Made by a program: the position numbers and the translations under genes
Part shown: positions 1 to 5,321 of the stretch, piece by piece
How the letters are laid out: each line of letters starts with the position of its first letter
How positions within the stretch are numbered: position 1 is the stretch's first letter
Assembly: GCA_902470345.1 (NCBI GenBank)
Contig: CABRGB010000072.1
Coordinates: 1-7,860, forward strand
Reading direction: 5' to 3'
DNA: 7,860 nt
Source: an uncultured Collinsella sp.
Lineage (GTDB): Bacteria; Actinomycetota; Coriobacteriia; Coriobacteriales; Coriobacteriaceae
The notes under the pieces: generated by a model
The model's database searches: none
What the model saw: only the letters and a program-made list of their open reading frames with translations
Told to the model about the DNA's origin: nothing

Positions 1-10
1 ATACTCATGG

Positions 11-47
11 AAAACCTCCCATTTCCCGATGTCCAAGAAATGGGAGG
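11..47 (-). terminator. Intrinsic terminator of the GntR gene
   Basis: An 11-bp perfect inverted repeat (CCTCCCATTTC at 15-25, GAAATGGGAGG at 37-47) with an 11-nt loop lies 38 nt past the stop codon of the minus-strand regulator gene. Read on the minus strand, the hairpin is followed directly by TTTT (complement of 11-14). On the plus strand no T-run follows, so it serves the minus-strand transcript. It suggests gntR is transcribed alone. Confidence 0.75.
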
Positions 48-84
48 CAGTTCACTGTCCCCTTTGTGGTGGTTTTGGTGTTGG

Positions 85-807
85 TTAGCCGATGGGTTCG
101 GTGTATTTGGCGCGGTCGGTTCGTTGGATGCGCTTGGAGACGTGGAGCGGGCGGCCGTCGGTGTCGTAGACGTAGTCGGTGATCAGGATCAGCGCCTGCC
201 CGCGCTCAACGTTGAGCAAAAACGCCTCGTTTTGCGAGGCATAGCACACCTCAAAGGTCTTATGCCCCTGTGCCGGTGCGCGATGGAATTCCTGGCGCAG
301 CGTGGCGTAGAGCGAACCGTTGATATCGCGATCGATGAGCGTCTCGAAGCTTGGCGGCAGGTAGGTGGTCTCCAAGCACAGCGGCGCGTCGTCCAGGTAG
401 CGCAGGCGGACAAGTTTGACGAGCTTGCTGCCCACGGCGGCGTCAAAGAACTTGGCTATGCTGCCGGCCGCCTTGGCAAAGCCTGAGTCCACGGTGCGCG
501 TGGTGGGCTTCATGCCCTGGCCTTCGACCTGCTTGGTATAGCTCGAAAACACCAGGTTGTTCTCGTGGAGCGCGGGCGTGTCGGCCACAAAGGCGCCGCG
601 CCCGCGCTCGGTGCGCACCAGGCCCTCATCAACGAGCACCTTAAGGGCGTGGCGCACGGTGCTGCGCGACAGCCCCGATTCGTCCATGAGCTCCATCTCG
701 GACGGCAGCTTGTCTCCGCGTGCGTAGATGCCGGCGGCGATGCGGTCGCGAAGCGTACCCGCCAAGCGCTCGTATTGGCTCAGTTTCTTTTTAGATGAAG
801 CGTTCAT
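85..807 (-). CDS. GntR-family transcriptional regulator, HutC/UTRA subfamily
   Basis: A 240-residue DNA-binding repressor, the usual length for the HutC subfamily. The N-terminal winged helix-turn-helix spans roughly residues 10-75 and shows the classic pattern LPSEMELMDESGLSRSTVRH followed by LVDEGLVRTERGRGAFV. The C-terminal UTRA effector domain spans about 88-235; in known relatives (FrlR, NagR/YvoA, TreR) this domain binds a phosphorylated sugar or related metabolite. The start at 805-807 was chosen because an AGG lies nine nucleotides upstream and the DNA-binding domain begins a few residues in. The gene is divergent from the first SIS deglycase, and TTGTATGC repeats lie between them, so autorepression plus control of the deglycase is the likely arrangement. 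The effector is inferred to be the 6-phosphate made by the PTS. Family call is firm; target and effector are inferred. Confidence 0.93.
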   Translation of the reverse strand: MNASSKKKLSQYERLAGTLRDRIAAGIYARGDKLPSEMELMDESGLSRSTVRHALKVLVDEGLVRTERGRGAFVADTPALHENNLVFSSYTKQVEGQGMKPTTRTVDSGFAKAAGSIAKFFDAAVGSKLVKLVRLRYLDDAPLCLETTYLPPSFETLIDRDINGSLYATLRQEFHRAPAQGHKTFEVCYASQNEAFLLNVERGQALILITDYVYDTDGRPLHVSKRIQRTDRAKYTEPIG

Positions 808-823
808 GCGATCAGCCTATATC

Positions 824-836
824 TAACTTGTATGCC
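824..836 (+). promoter_or_regulatory. Putative GntR operator, copy 1
   Basis: The 13-mer TAACTTGTATGCC occurs here and, identically, at 963-975. The ACTTGTAT core resembles half-sites of HutC-type operators (family knowledge). This copy lies in the presumed untranslated leader of gntR, where a bound repressor could block elongation or the translation start region. A weaker related TGTATT follows at 851-856, 22 nt downstream of the TGTATG here. Confidence 0.6.
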
Positions 837-874
837 TATCTAAGCAAGCATGTATTCAACACAACAATAAAACC

Positions 875-906
875 GCTGGTATCGAGCTACCGAAAACCTT
901 ACCAGC
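875..906. repeat. Inverted repeat in the gntR leader
   Basis: GCTGGTA (875-881) and TACCAGC (900-906) are perfectly complementary with an 18-nt loop. Read on the minus strand the stem is followed by GGTTTTATT, so it might act as a weak attenuator in the gntR leader. On the plus strand it lies upstream of the proposed deglycase promoter and would not be transcribed with that gene. Function is uncertain. Confidence 0.4.
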
Positions 907-921
907 AAAATTTCTAAGATA

Positions 922-952
922 AATATAGCATACAACTAGTCGACATAACCAA
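922..952 (-). promoter_or_regulatory. Candidate gntR promoter
   Basis: On the minus strand an extended -10 element TGC-TATATT (TATATT complement at 922-927) is preceded by TTGGTT (complement of 947-952) with a 19-nt spacer. The inverted copy of TTGTATGC sits inside the spacer, touching the -10, which would allow direct autorepression. The predicted leader is about 108 nt. The -35 match is modest and the spacer is long, so confidence is limited. Confidence 0.45.
928..935 (-). promoter_or_regulatory. Putative GntR operator, inverted copy
   Basis: GCATACAA is the exact reverse complement of TTGTATGC found at 828-835 and 967-974. It lies between the proposed -35 and -10 of gntR. Three perfect 8-mers in about 150 nt next to a GntR gene are unlikely to be chance. 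Confidence 0.6.
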
Positions 953-968
953 AACATGTATGTAACTT
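940..968 (+). promoter_or_regulatory. Candidate promoter of the first SIS gene
   Basis: TCGACA (940-945, five of six to the TTGACA consensus) is followed 17 nt later by TAACTT (963-968, a poor -10). The -10 overlaps the third operator copy, so a bound repressor would exclude RNA polymerase. The weak -10 keeps confidence low. Confidence 0.4.
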
Positions 969-975
969 GTATGCC
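963..975 (+). promoter_or_regulatory. Putative GntR operator, copy 3
   Basis: This is the second identical TAACTTGTATGCC. A further TGTATG lies 11 nt upstream (957-962), one helical turn away and in the same orientation. The site is placed to repress the plus-strand deglycase gene, whose start codon is 37 nt further on. Confidence 0.62.
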
Positions 976-1012
976 ATCGAGAGCATCAAACGAGAAGAAA
1001 GGCTGATGCACG

Positions 1013-2005
1013 ATGACTACTCAGGAACAGGTTAAGGATGTCGTCTCCCAGGTTTTGGCTGACAAGGCAGACAAGGGCGGCATCAAGCGCGTCGTGTGGA
1101 TTGGCGCTGGCGGATCCAACGGCGGCAACTATCCTGCCCAGTACTTTATGGAGCACGAGGCCACGCAGGTCGTGAGCTCCAGCTACACCAGCAACGAGTT
1201 CGTGCACGCCACCCCGGCCTACGTCAACGAGAACACCCTGGCCGTCGTCGTGTCCATGCGCGGCACCAAGGAGACCATCGTTGCCGCCCAGGTCGCCAAG
1301 GACCACGGCGCCAGCACCATCGCCATCTATGTTGACGAGTCCGGCCTTACCGAGGTCTGCGACTACAAGATCAAGTACGACAGCCTGGCCGTCGACGAGT
1401 CCTGCATGGGCCGCACCAACTCCGCCGTCGTGACCATGATCGCCATGGAGCTTACGCAGCAGACCGAGGGTTATGCCGAGTACGAGACCGCTATGGCCGC
1501 CTTCGACTTGGTTGACCCCATCTATCGCAAGGCCGTCGAGTACACCCGTCCGCTTGCTGCCAAGTGGGCCGAGCAGAACGCCGACAAGCCCTGCATCAAC
1601 GTCATGGCTCAGGGTCCGCTCTTTGGTGCCGCCTACGTCTTTAGCATCTGCAACGTGCAGGAGATGCTGCAGATCGACTCCTGCACCATCAACACCTGCG
1701 ACTTCTTCCATGGCCCCTTCGAGATCCTGGACAAGCGCACCTCGCTGTTCCAGCTCATCAGCGTCGGCCGCAGCCGCTGCAACGACGAGCGCGGCATCCG
1801 CTTCGTCAACCAGTACGGTGGCGAGCGCGTCTATCAGCTCGACGCCAAGGAGCTCGGCCTCAACGACATCAAGGACAGCGTGAGCGAGTACTTCAACCAC
1901 CTGATCTTTGCCCCGATCCTCAACAACGTGTATATGCGCGCGCTCTCTGCCGTCACCCACAAGGACTACATGACGCGCCGCTACATGTGGAAGCTGGATT
2001 ACTAG
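1013..2005 (+). CDS. SIS-domain sugar-phosphate deglycase, FraB/GfrE/GfrF-like (paralogue 1)
   Basis: A cytoplasmic protein of 330 residues with two SIS folds, roughly 22-160 and 190-320. Relatives split 6-phosphorylated Amadori products (fructoselysine, glucoselysine, fructose-asparagine) into the amino acid and a hexose 6-phosphate. Supporting motifs are TQQTEGYAEY near 148, the catalytic-type pair E217 and H233 (in FFHGPFE) with the 16-residue spacing known for E214/H230 of FraB, and the C-terminal RRYMWKLDY. Two differences from paralogue 2 stand out: the phosphate loop is shortened (S81-M-R-G-T-K-E-T88) and CD replaces the usual GE before FFHGPFE. AAGG lies 10 nt upstream of the chosen ATG. 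Codon use is highly biased, suggesting strong expression. It appears monocistronic and faces the GntR gene. Class is confident; substrate is inferred. Confidence 0.88.
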   Translation: MTTQEQVKDVVSQVLADKADKGGIKRVVWIGAGGSNGGNYPAQYFMEHEATQVVSSSYTSNEFVHATPAYVNENTLAVVVSMRGTKETIVAAQVAKDHGASTIAIYVDESGLTEVCDYKIKYDSLAVDESCMGRTNSAVVTMIAMELTQQTEGYAEYETAMAAFDLVDPIYRKAVEYTRPLAAKWAEQNADKPCINVMAQGPLFGAAYVFSICNVQEMLQIDSCTINTCDFFHGPFEILDKRTSLFQLISVGRSRCNDERGIRFVNQYGGERVYQLDAKELGLNDIKDSVSEYFNHLIFAPILNNVYMRALSAVTHKDYMTRRYMWKLDY

Positions 2006-2041
2006 GGGATAGAGCGGCCTAACAGCTCGATGTCCTCATAA

Positions 2042-2106
2042 GTTGCGGTGGAATAGTTCCTGTTTGGGGGTCTGAAGCCTCTATTCAGGAACTATTTCAC
2101 CGCAAC
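2042..2106. repeat. 21-bp inverted repeat downstream of the first SIS gene
   Basis: The arms at 2042-2062 and 2086-2106 are complementary over 21 positions with one G-U-type mismatch (2051), around a 23-nt loop. The outer part reads GTTGCGGTG against CACCGCAAC. No T-run follows on the plus strand, so it is not a standard terminator. It could protect the 3' end of the deglycase mRNA or be a dispersed palindrome. It starts 36 nt after the stop codon. Confidence 0.7.
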
Positions 2107-2113
2107 AGCCAAA

Positions 2114-2200
2114 TGATCCGCTGGGGACGGAGGAAAACGGATCACTGACTCAGACCAGCCCCTCAGTGGTCCGTTTTCCTCCGTCCCCAGCGGATCTTTT
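2114..2200. repeat. 34-bp inverted repeat made of two head-to-head palindromic units; possible terminator
   Basis: Arms at 2115-2148 and 2163-2196 match over 34 bp with one T-G mismatch and a 14-nt loop. Each arm is itself palindromic: TGATCCG (2114-2120) pairs with CGGATCA (2138-2144), and the mirror copy has TGGTCCG (2167-2173) with CGGATC (2191-2196). Two inverted small palindromes joined by a linker is the layout of a bacterial interspersed mosaic (REP/BIME) element. TTTT follows at 2197-2200, so it may also end transcription from the first SIS gene. No transposase is present here. Confidence 0.7.
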
Positions 2201-2219
2201 CCGTTCGGCGATTTGTGTC

Positions 2220-2247
2220 TTGAAAAATGTATATAACGACTATAACG
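2220..2247 (+). promoter_or_regulatory. Candidate permease promoter with shared 16-bp motif
   Basis: TTGAAA (2220-2225) is followed by TATAAC (2241-2246) after a short 15-nt spacer. Overlapping the -10 is TATAACGACTATAACG (2232-2247), two direct TATAACG units separated by AC. A near copy (14 of 16 identical) lies in the PTS promoter at 3522-3537. The shared motif suggests that one regulator controls both units. Confidence 0.5.
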
Positions 2248-2287
2248 TAGTACGAAACATATTGGAAATAATACTGAGGAGGCTGCG

Positions 2288-3370
2288 TTGAAGAAAAGCA
2301 ATCTGGGCTATGTGCTGGTGCTAATCGCCGCGCTTATGTGGGGCAGCATCGGAATCTTTGTAAACGGCATCTCGGCCATGGGCGTTTCGTCCCAGAGCAT
2401 GGCTGCCTTTCGCTTGTTGGTCGGAGCGTTTATCTTGGCGCCGGTCCTGATGTTTATGGGCTGCCGTCCGGGTGAGGGGTCTACCGTGGCTCAGGGTCCC
2501 CTGGCACTGTTCAAGGCAAGTCCTAAAGAGCTTGTTCCCTGTGCGCTTGTCGGTATCGTCGGCCTCGCCGCCGCCAACACTTGCTATTACGAGTGCATGG
2601 GCGAGGTGGGCATGTCCACGGCCTCGGTGCTGCTCTACACCTCGCCGGTGTTTGGCGTCATACTCGGTCGCGTGCTTTATCGCGAGGACGTGACCCCCAA
2701 CAAGCTCGTTGCCATTGTCTTTAACATCGTTGGCTGCGTGCTTGCAGTGACCAATGGCGACCTTTCCGGTTTCCATTTTTCGGTTTGGGGCGTCACTTCG
2801 GGCGTGATTGCAGGCCTTTGTGGTGCGTCGCTCGCGGTGTTTAGCCGGATAGCAACCAAGACGGTCCACCCGCTGGCTGTCACGTTTTGGGGCTTTGTTT
2901 TTGGCGGTACGGTTATGGCGGCTATCGCGGCTCCGTGGCCGGATGTCGCCGCGGCAATGTCGCCGCAGCTGCTGCTGCTGTTCCTTGGCTTTGGACTCAT
3001 CCCCACAGCCGTGGCTTACATCTTATATATGCAGGGTCTGTCCATGGGGCTCGAGACGTCGAAAGTTCCCGTCGTAATGTCTTTCGAGACGGTCGTCACC
3101 GTACTGGTGGGCATTGGTGTCTATGCCGAGTCCGCCGGCGCGATCAAGGTTCTGGGCATTGTGCTGGTGCTCGCGTCCATCCTGATCATGAACACCGACT
3201 TCTCCAAGCTGCGCAACAGTGTGTTTGTCGGTCATGTCATTGAGAGCATGACCTTTAAGCCCAACGCGTGGTGGACCGAAAAATCTCAGGACATGGATCT
3301 GTTTAAGGAACGCACCGGCATTGCGCTGGAACCCACCGTGCAGGAAAGCCCCTGGTACTTCGTGCGATAG
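2288..3370 (+). CDS. EamA/DMT-family permease with C-terminal extension
   Basis: An integral membrane protein of 360 residues in the drug/metabolite transporter superfamily. Two EamA repeats of about five hydrophobic segments each are visible (roughly 7-155 and 164-302); the first contains MWGSIGIFVNG and the second ends with ESAGAIKVLGIVLVLASILI. A soluble, Trp-containing tail of about 57 residues follows (304-360), longer than the short tails usual in this family. The start is TTG, chosen because GAGGAGG (2276-2282) sits five nucleotides upstream and the first helix begins right after. Codon use is less biased than in the PTS and deglycase genes, suggesting lower expression. It lies between the two catabolic units and shares a promoter motif with the PTS operon. 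It could export the freed amino acid or import a related compound; the substrate is unknown. Confidence 0.88.
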   Translation: MKKSNLGYVLVLIAALMWGSIGIFVNGISAMGVSSQSMAAFRLLVGAFILAPVLMFMGCRPGEGSTVAQGPLALFKASPKELVPCALVGIVGLAAANTCYYECMGEVGMSTASVLLYTSPVFGVILGRVLYREDVTPNKLVAIVFNIVGCVLAVTNGDLSGFHFSVWGVTSGVIAGLCGASLAVFSRIATKTVHPLAVTFWGFVFGGTVMAAIAAPWPDVAAAMSPQLLLLFLGFGLIPTAVAYILYMQGLSMGLETSKVPVVMSFETVVTVLVGIGVYAESAGAIKVLGIVLVLASILIMNTDFSKLRNSVFVGHVIESMTFKPNAWWTEKSQDMDLFKERTGIALEPTVQESPWYFVR

Positions 3371-3411
3371 AGGATTGTGCGCGGCGTCTGACCTGGGGTT
3401 ATCCAGCCAGC

Positions 3412-3426
3412 GCCGGCCTATCCGGC
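3412..3426. repeat. Small GC-rich hairpin after the permease gene
   Basis: GCCGG (3412-3416) pairs with CCGGC (3422-3426) across a 5-nt loop, 41 nt past the permease stop codon. There is no T-run after it, so termination is doubtful. It is the only stem seen at this gene's 3' end. Confidence 0.3.
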
Positions 3427-3448
3427 CCCAACGTTTCAAGTACGTTAA

Positions 3449-3483
3449 ACCCGTCAACGGTCGATTTTCACCCGCGAACGGTC
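3449..3483 (+). repeat. Two direct repeats at 21-bp spacing upstream of the PTS operon
   Basis: ACCCGTCAACGGTC (3449-3462) and ACCCGCGAACGGTC (3470-3483) agree at 12 of 14 positions and are offset by exactly 21 bp, two turns of the helix, on the same face. They lie about 40-75 nt upstream of the candidate -10. This is the usual place and spacing for a cooperative activator or repressor. Which protein binds is unknown, and the sequence is unlike the TTGTATGC sites. Confidence 0.5.
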
Positions 3484-3507
3484 TTTATACTAATTAGCAA
3501 TATAGGC

Positions 3508-3537
3508 AACGTATAAGACGTTATAATGACCATAACG
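3508..3537 (+). promoter_or_regulatory. PTS operon promoter region with overlapping operator-like motifs
   Basis: A perfect -10 element TATAAT lies at 3522-3527, but no good -35 is found at normal spacing (3499-3504 reads AATATA), suggesting activator dependence. AACGT-ATAAG-ACGTT (3508-3522) is a perfect inverted repeat just upstream of the -10. TATAATGACCATAACG (3522-3537) matches the permease promoter motif at 14 of 16 positions, and CGTTAT/ATAACG (3519-3524, 3532-3537) form an inverted pair around it. The start site would be near 3534, giving a leader of about 20 nt. An alternative -10, TATACT, occurs at 3486-3491. Confidence 0.55.
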
Positions 3538-3553
3538 AAAAGGAGGAGGCAAG

Positions 3554-4477
3554 ATGAATCAGATCATTCTCGCATCTCATGGCGGCCTGGCCGCAGGCGC
3601 CAAAGACACGCTCGAGATGGTTCTCGGCGACGTGTCGAACGTCCACGTCGTGTCGCTTGCTCGTGACGACAAGGAGCCCATCACCAATAAGGTTGAGGCT
3701 ATGATCGCCACGTTCAACGCGGACGACACCGTCTATGTGCTGACCGATATGCTCGGCAGCTCGGTCAACAACAACATGGTCGAGCTTTCCAAGAACGGCA
3801 CGAAGTTCACGGTTGTCAGCGGTTTCAACATCCCGCTGGCGCTCACGCTCGCTATGAGCCCCGTCCCCGTCAAGGGCGCCGAGCTCGCGGCCCTCATCAA
3901 CGAGGCCCGCACCGGTCTGACCAACCCCAACGCACCGGTCGAGGCTGCCGCGGCTCCCGCCAAGAAGGCCAAGGCGTCCCGTCACAGCTCCGGTCCCGCC
4001 AAGATCGTCCTCGCACGTCTTGACTACCGTCTGCTGCACGGCCAGGTCGTCTTTACCTGGACCACCAAGGTTCAGGCCGAGCGCATCATCGTCGTCGACA
4101 ACGCTGCCGCCAACGATGACATCAAGAAGGGCGCTCTTAAGCTGGCCAAGCCCCAGGGCGTGCGTCTGAACGTCTTCACCGTCGAGCGTGCCCTCGCCAA
4201 GATGGACAAGCTCAACACCCTCGGCGAGCGCGTCATGTTCGTCTTTGGCAACACGGCCGAGATGCTGCAGTTCTGCCAGGGCTACAAGCTCGACGCCATC
4301 AACCTGGGCGCCACCGCCAACCACGACGGTGCCGATCAGGTCGGCGGCAAGGACAGCTCCGTCTTCCTCGACGCCACCCAGAAGGCAGACGTCAACCAGC
4401 TGCTCGACATGGGCATCAAGCTCTATGTTCAGCAGACCCCTACGTATCAGAGCGTCGACATCGACGCCAAGCTGTAA
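3554..4477 (+). CDS. PTS mannose/fructose/sorbose-family EIIA-EIIB fusion
   Basis: A cytoplasmic phosphocarrier of 307 residues that takes phosphate from HPr and passes it to the incoming sugar. The EIIA domain (about 1-122) carries the phosphorylation site H9 in ASHGGLA. An Ala/Lys-rich linker follows (about 122-148, including EAAAAPAKKAKAS). The EIIB domain (149-307) shows the family signature RLDYRLLHGQV with H162 as the expected phosphorylation site, then IIVVDNAAANDD. AGGAGG (3541-3546) sits seven nucleotides before the ATG. It is the first gene of the PTS operon and very rich in optimal codons. In the gfr systems of Salmonella and Enterococcus the A and B units are, as I recall, separate genes, whereas ManX of E. 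coli is a similar fusion. The mannose-family label refers to protein class, not to the sugar carried. Confidence 0.93.
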   Translation: MNQIILASHGGLAAGAKDTLEMVLGDVSNVHVVSLARDDKEPITNKVEAMIATFNADDTVYVLTDMLGSSVNNNMVELSKNGTKFTVVSGFNIPLALTLAMSPVPVKGAELAALINEARTGLTNPNAPVEAAAAPAKKAKASRHSSGPAKIVLARLDYRLLHGQVVFTWTTKVQAERIIVVDNAAANDDIKKGALKLAKPQGVRLNVFTVERALAKMDKLNTLGERVMFVFGNTAEMLQFCQGYKLDAINLGATANHDGADQVGGKDSSVFLDATQKADVNQLLDMGIKLYVQQTPTYQSVDIDAKL

Positions 4478-4482
4478 TCAAC

Positions 4483-4496
4483 CAGGCTTTTGCCTG
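4483..4496 (+). other. Intercistronic mini-hairpin between EIIAB and EIIC
   Basis: CAGGC-TTTT-GCCTG is a perfect 5-bp stem with a tetraloop in the 36-nt gap, ending just before the EIIC ribosome-binding site (AAGGAG at 4501-4506). It could tune EIIC translation or mRNA stability. It is small and may have no function. Confidence 0.3.
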
Positions 4497-4513
4497 ACTG
4501 AAAGGAGAAGGGT

Positions 4514-5308
4514 ATGAATACGTTCATCAGTGCGGTGCTCGTCGGCCTCGTCGGCGTGTTCTGCATGTGGGACTCCCGCCTGCTCGGTCGTCTTAACTTC
4601 GAGCAGCCCCTCGTTGGCGCTACGCTCGTCGGTCTGCTGCTGGGCGATGTGCCCACCGGCCTTGCCGTCGGTGCCGCCGTCGAGCTCGTGTCCATGGGCC
4701 TGGTGCAGGTCGGCGCCGCCGTTCCGCCCGATATGGTCCTGGGCGGCATCGTGGCCGCTGCCTTTGCGTGCCTGACCGACGCATCCGCCGAGACCGCCAT
4801 GACGATCGCCATCCCGGTCGCCGTCCTGGGTCAGCTCCTCGGCATCGTGTTCCGTTCCATCATCGCCGCCCTCACCCATGTGGCAGATAGCGCGATCGAT
4901 AACGGTAACTTCAAGACCGCCTACCGTATGCACATCTGCGCCGGCTCCGGTCTGTACGCCATCATGTACTTCCTGCCGATCTTCCTCGCCGTCTTTGTTG
5001 GCACCGACCTGGTTCAGGCCATCGTCAACATGGTTCCCGAGTGGCTGTCCACTGGTCTTAACGTTTCGACCAAGATCATGACTGCCTACGGCTTGGCCCT
5101 GCTGCTCACCATGATGATCAAGAAGGGTATGACTCCGTTCCTGTTCATCGGTTTCCTGCTCGCCGCTTACCTCAACCTGTCCGTCATCGCGGTCGCTCTG
5201 ATCGGTGTGTGCCTGGCTGTCGTCTTCATGGGCTTCAAGTTCAACGGTTCCCATGCAGCCGCCGGTGTCGATTCCGACTACGATCCGCTCGAAGACGACG
5301 AAGACTAA
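4514..5308 (+). CDS. PTS mannose/fructose/sorbose-family EIIC
   Basis: The membrane channel subunit, 264 residues, close to the 250-270 typical of the family. It is strongly hydrophobic with several membrane segments. The family pattern ELVSMGLVQVGAAVPPD (57-73) is clear and corresponds to the conserved substrate-path region of ManY-type proteins. The C-terminus is unusually acidic (VDSDYDPLEDDED), a cytoplasmic tail. AAGGAGAAGG precedes the ATG at good spacing. EIIC works only as a complex with EIID, encoded 13 nt downstream, and receives phosphate through EIIB. Together they should import a sugar conjugate as its phosphate ester; the neighbouring deglycases point to an amino-acid conjugate. 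Substrate is inferred. Confidence 0.93.
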   Translation: MNTFISAVLVGLVGVFCMWDSRLLGRLNFEQPLVGATLVGLLLGDVPTGLAVGAAVELVSMGLVQVGAAVPPDMVLGGIVAAAFACLTDASAETAMTIAIPVAVLGQLLGIVFRSIIAALTHVADSAIDNGNFKTAYRMHICAGSGLYAIMYFLPIFLAVFVGTDLVQAIVNMVPEWLSTGLNVSTKIMTAYGLALLLTMMIKKGMTPFLFIGFLLAAYLNLSVIAVALIGVCLAVVFMGFKFNGSHAAAGVDSDYDPLEDDED

Positions 5309-5321
5309 GGAGGAACACACT

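Larger units (their letters stand above)
808..1012. promoter_or_regulatory. Divergent regulatory region between gntR and the first SIS gene
   Basis: This 205-nt spacer is clearly more AT-rich than the flanking genes. It holds outward-facing promoter candidates whose -35 elements nearly touch (940-945 plus strand, 947-952 minus strand), three copies of TTGTATGC, and a 7-bp inverted repeat at 875-906. No gene was found in it. The layout fits one repressor controlling both directions. Confidence 0.7.

Noticed and set aside
46..67. Possible half of the TGGGGAC palindrome family (CTGTCCCCTTTGTGG near the gntR 3' end)
   Set aside because: It resembles the right half of the unit at 6234 but has no matching left arm; too short to call.
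7..486. Plus-strand open frame of 159 codons opposite gntR
   Set aside because: It overlaps a well-supported GntR gene and its terminator, and shows no domain or ribosome-binding site.
986..1960. Long minus-strand open frame of about 324 codons opposite the first SIS gene
   Set aside because: It is a shadow of the strong third-position GC bias. Its product is low-complexity (Gly, Val, Leu, Asp, His) and the plus strand encodes a clear family member.
2006..2287. Riboswitch or small RNA gene in the spacer before the permease
   Set aside because: The structure is explained by two simple inverted repeats; no lysine-riboswitch or T-box features were recognised.
3371..3553. Sigma-54 promoter for the PTS operon, as in LevR or GfrR systems
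   Set aside because: No GG-N10-GC pattern of the TGGCAC-N5-TTGC type was found here, no LevR-like activator gene is in the window, and a TATAAT -10 is present.
5205..5321. Upstream in-frame extension of EIID
   Set aside because: It would overlap the end of EIIC in another frame; a strong AAGGAGGA precedes the ATG at 5322.
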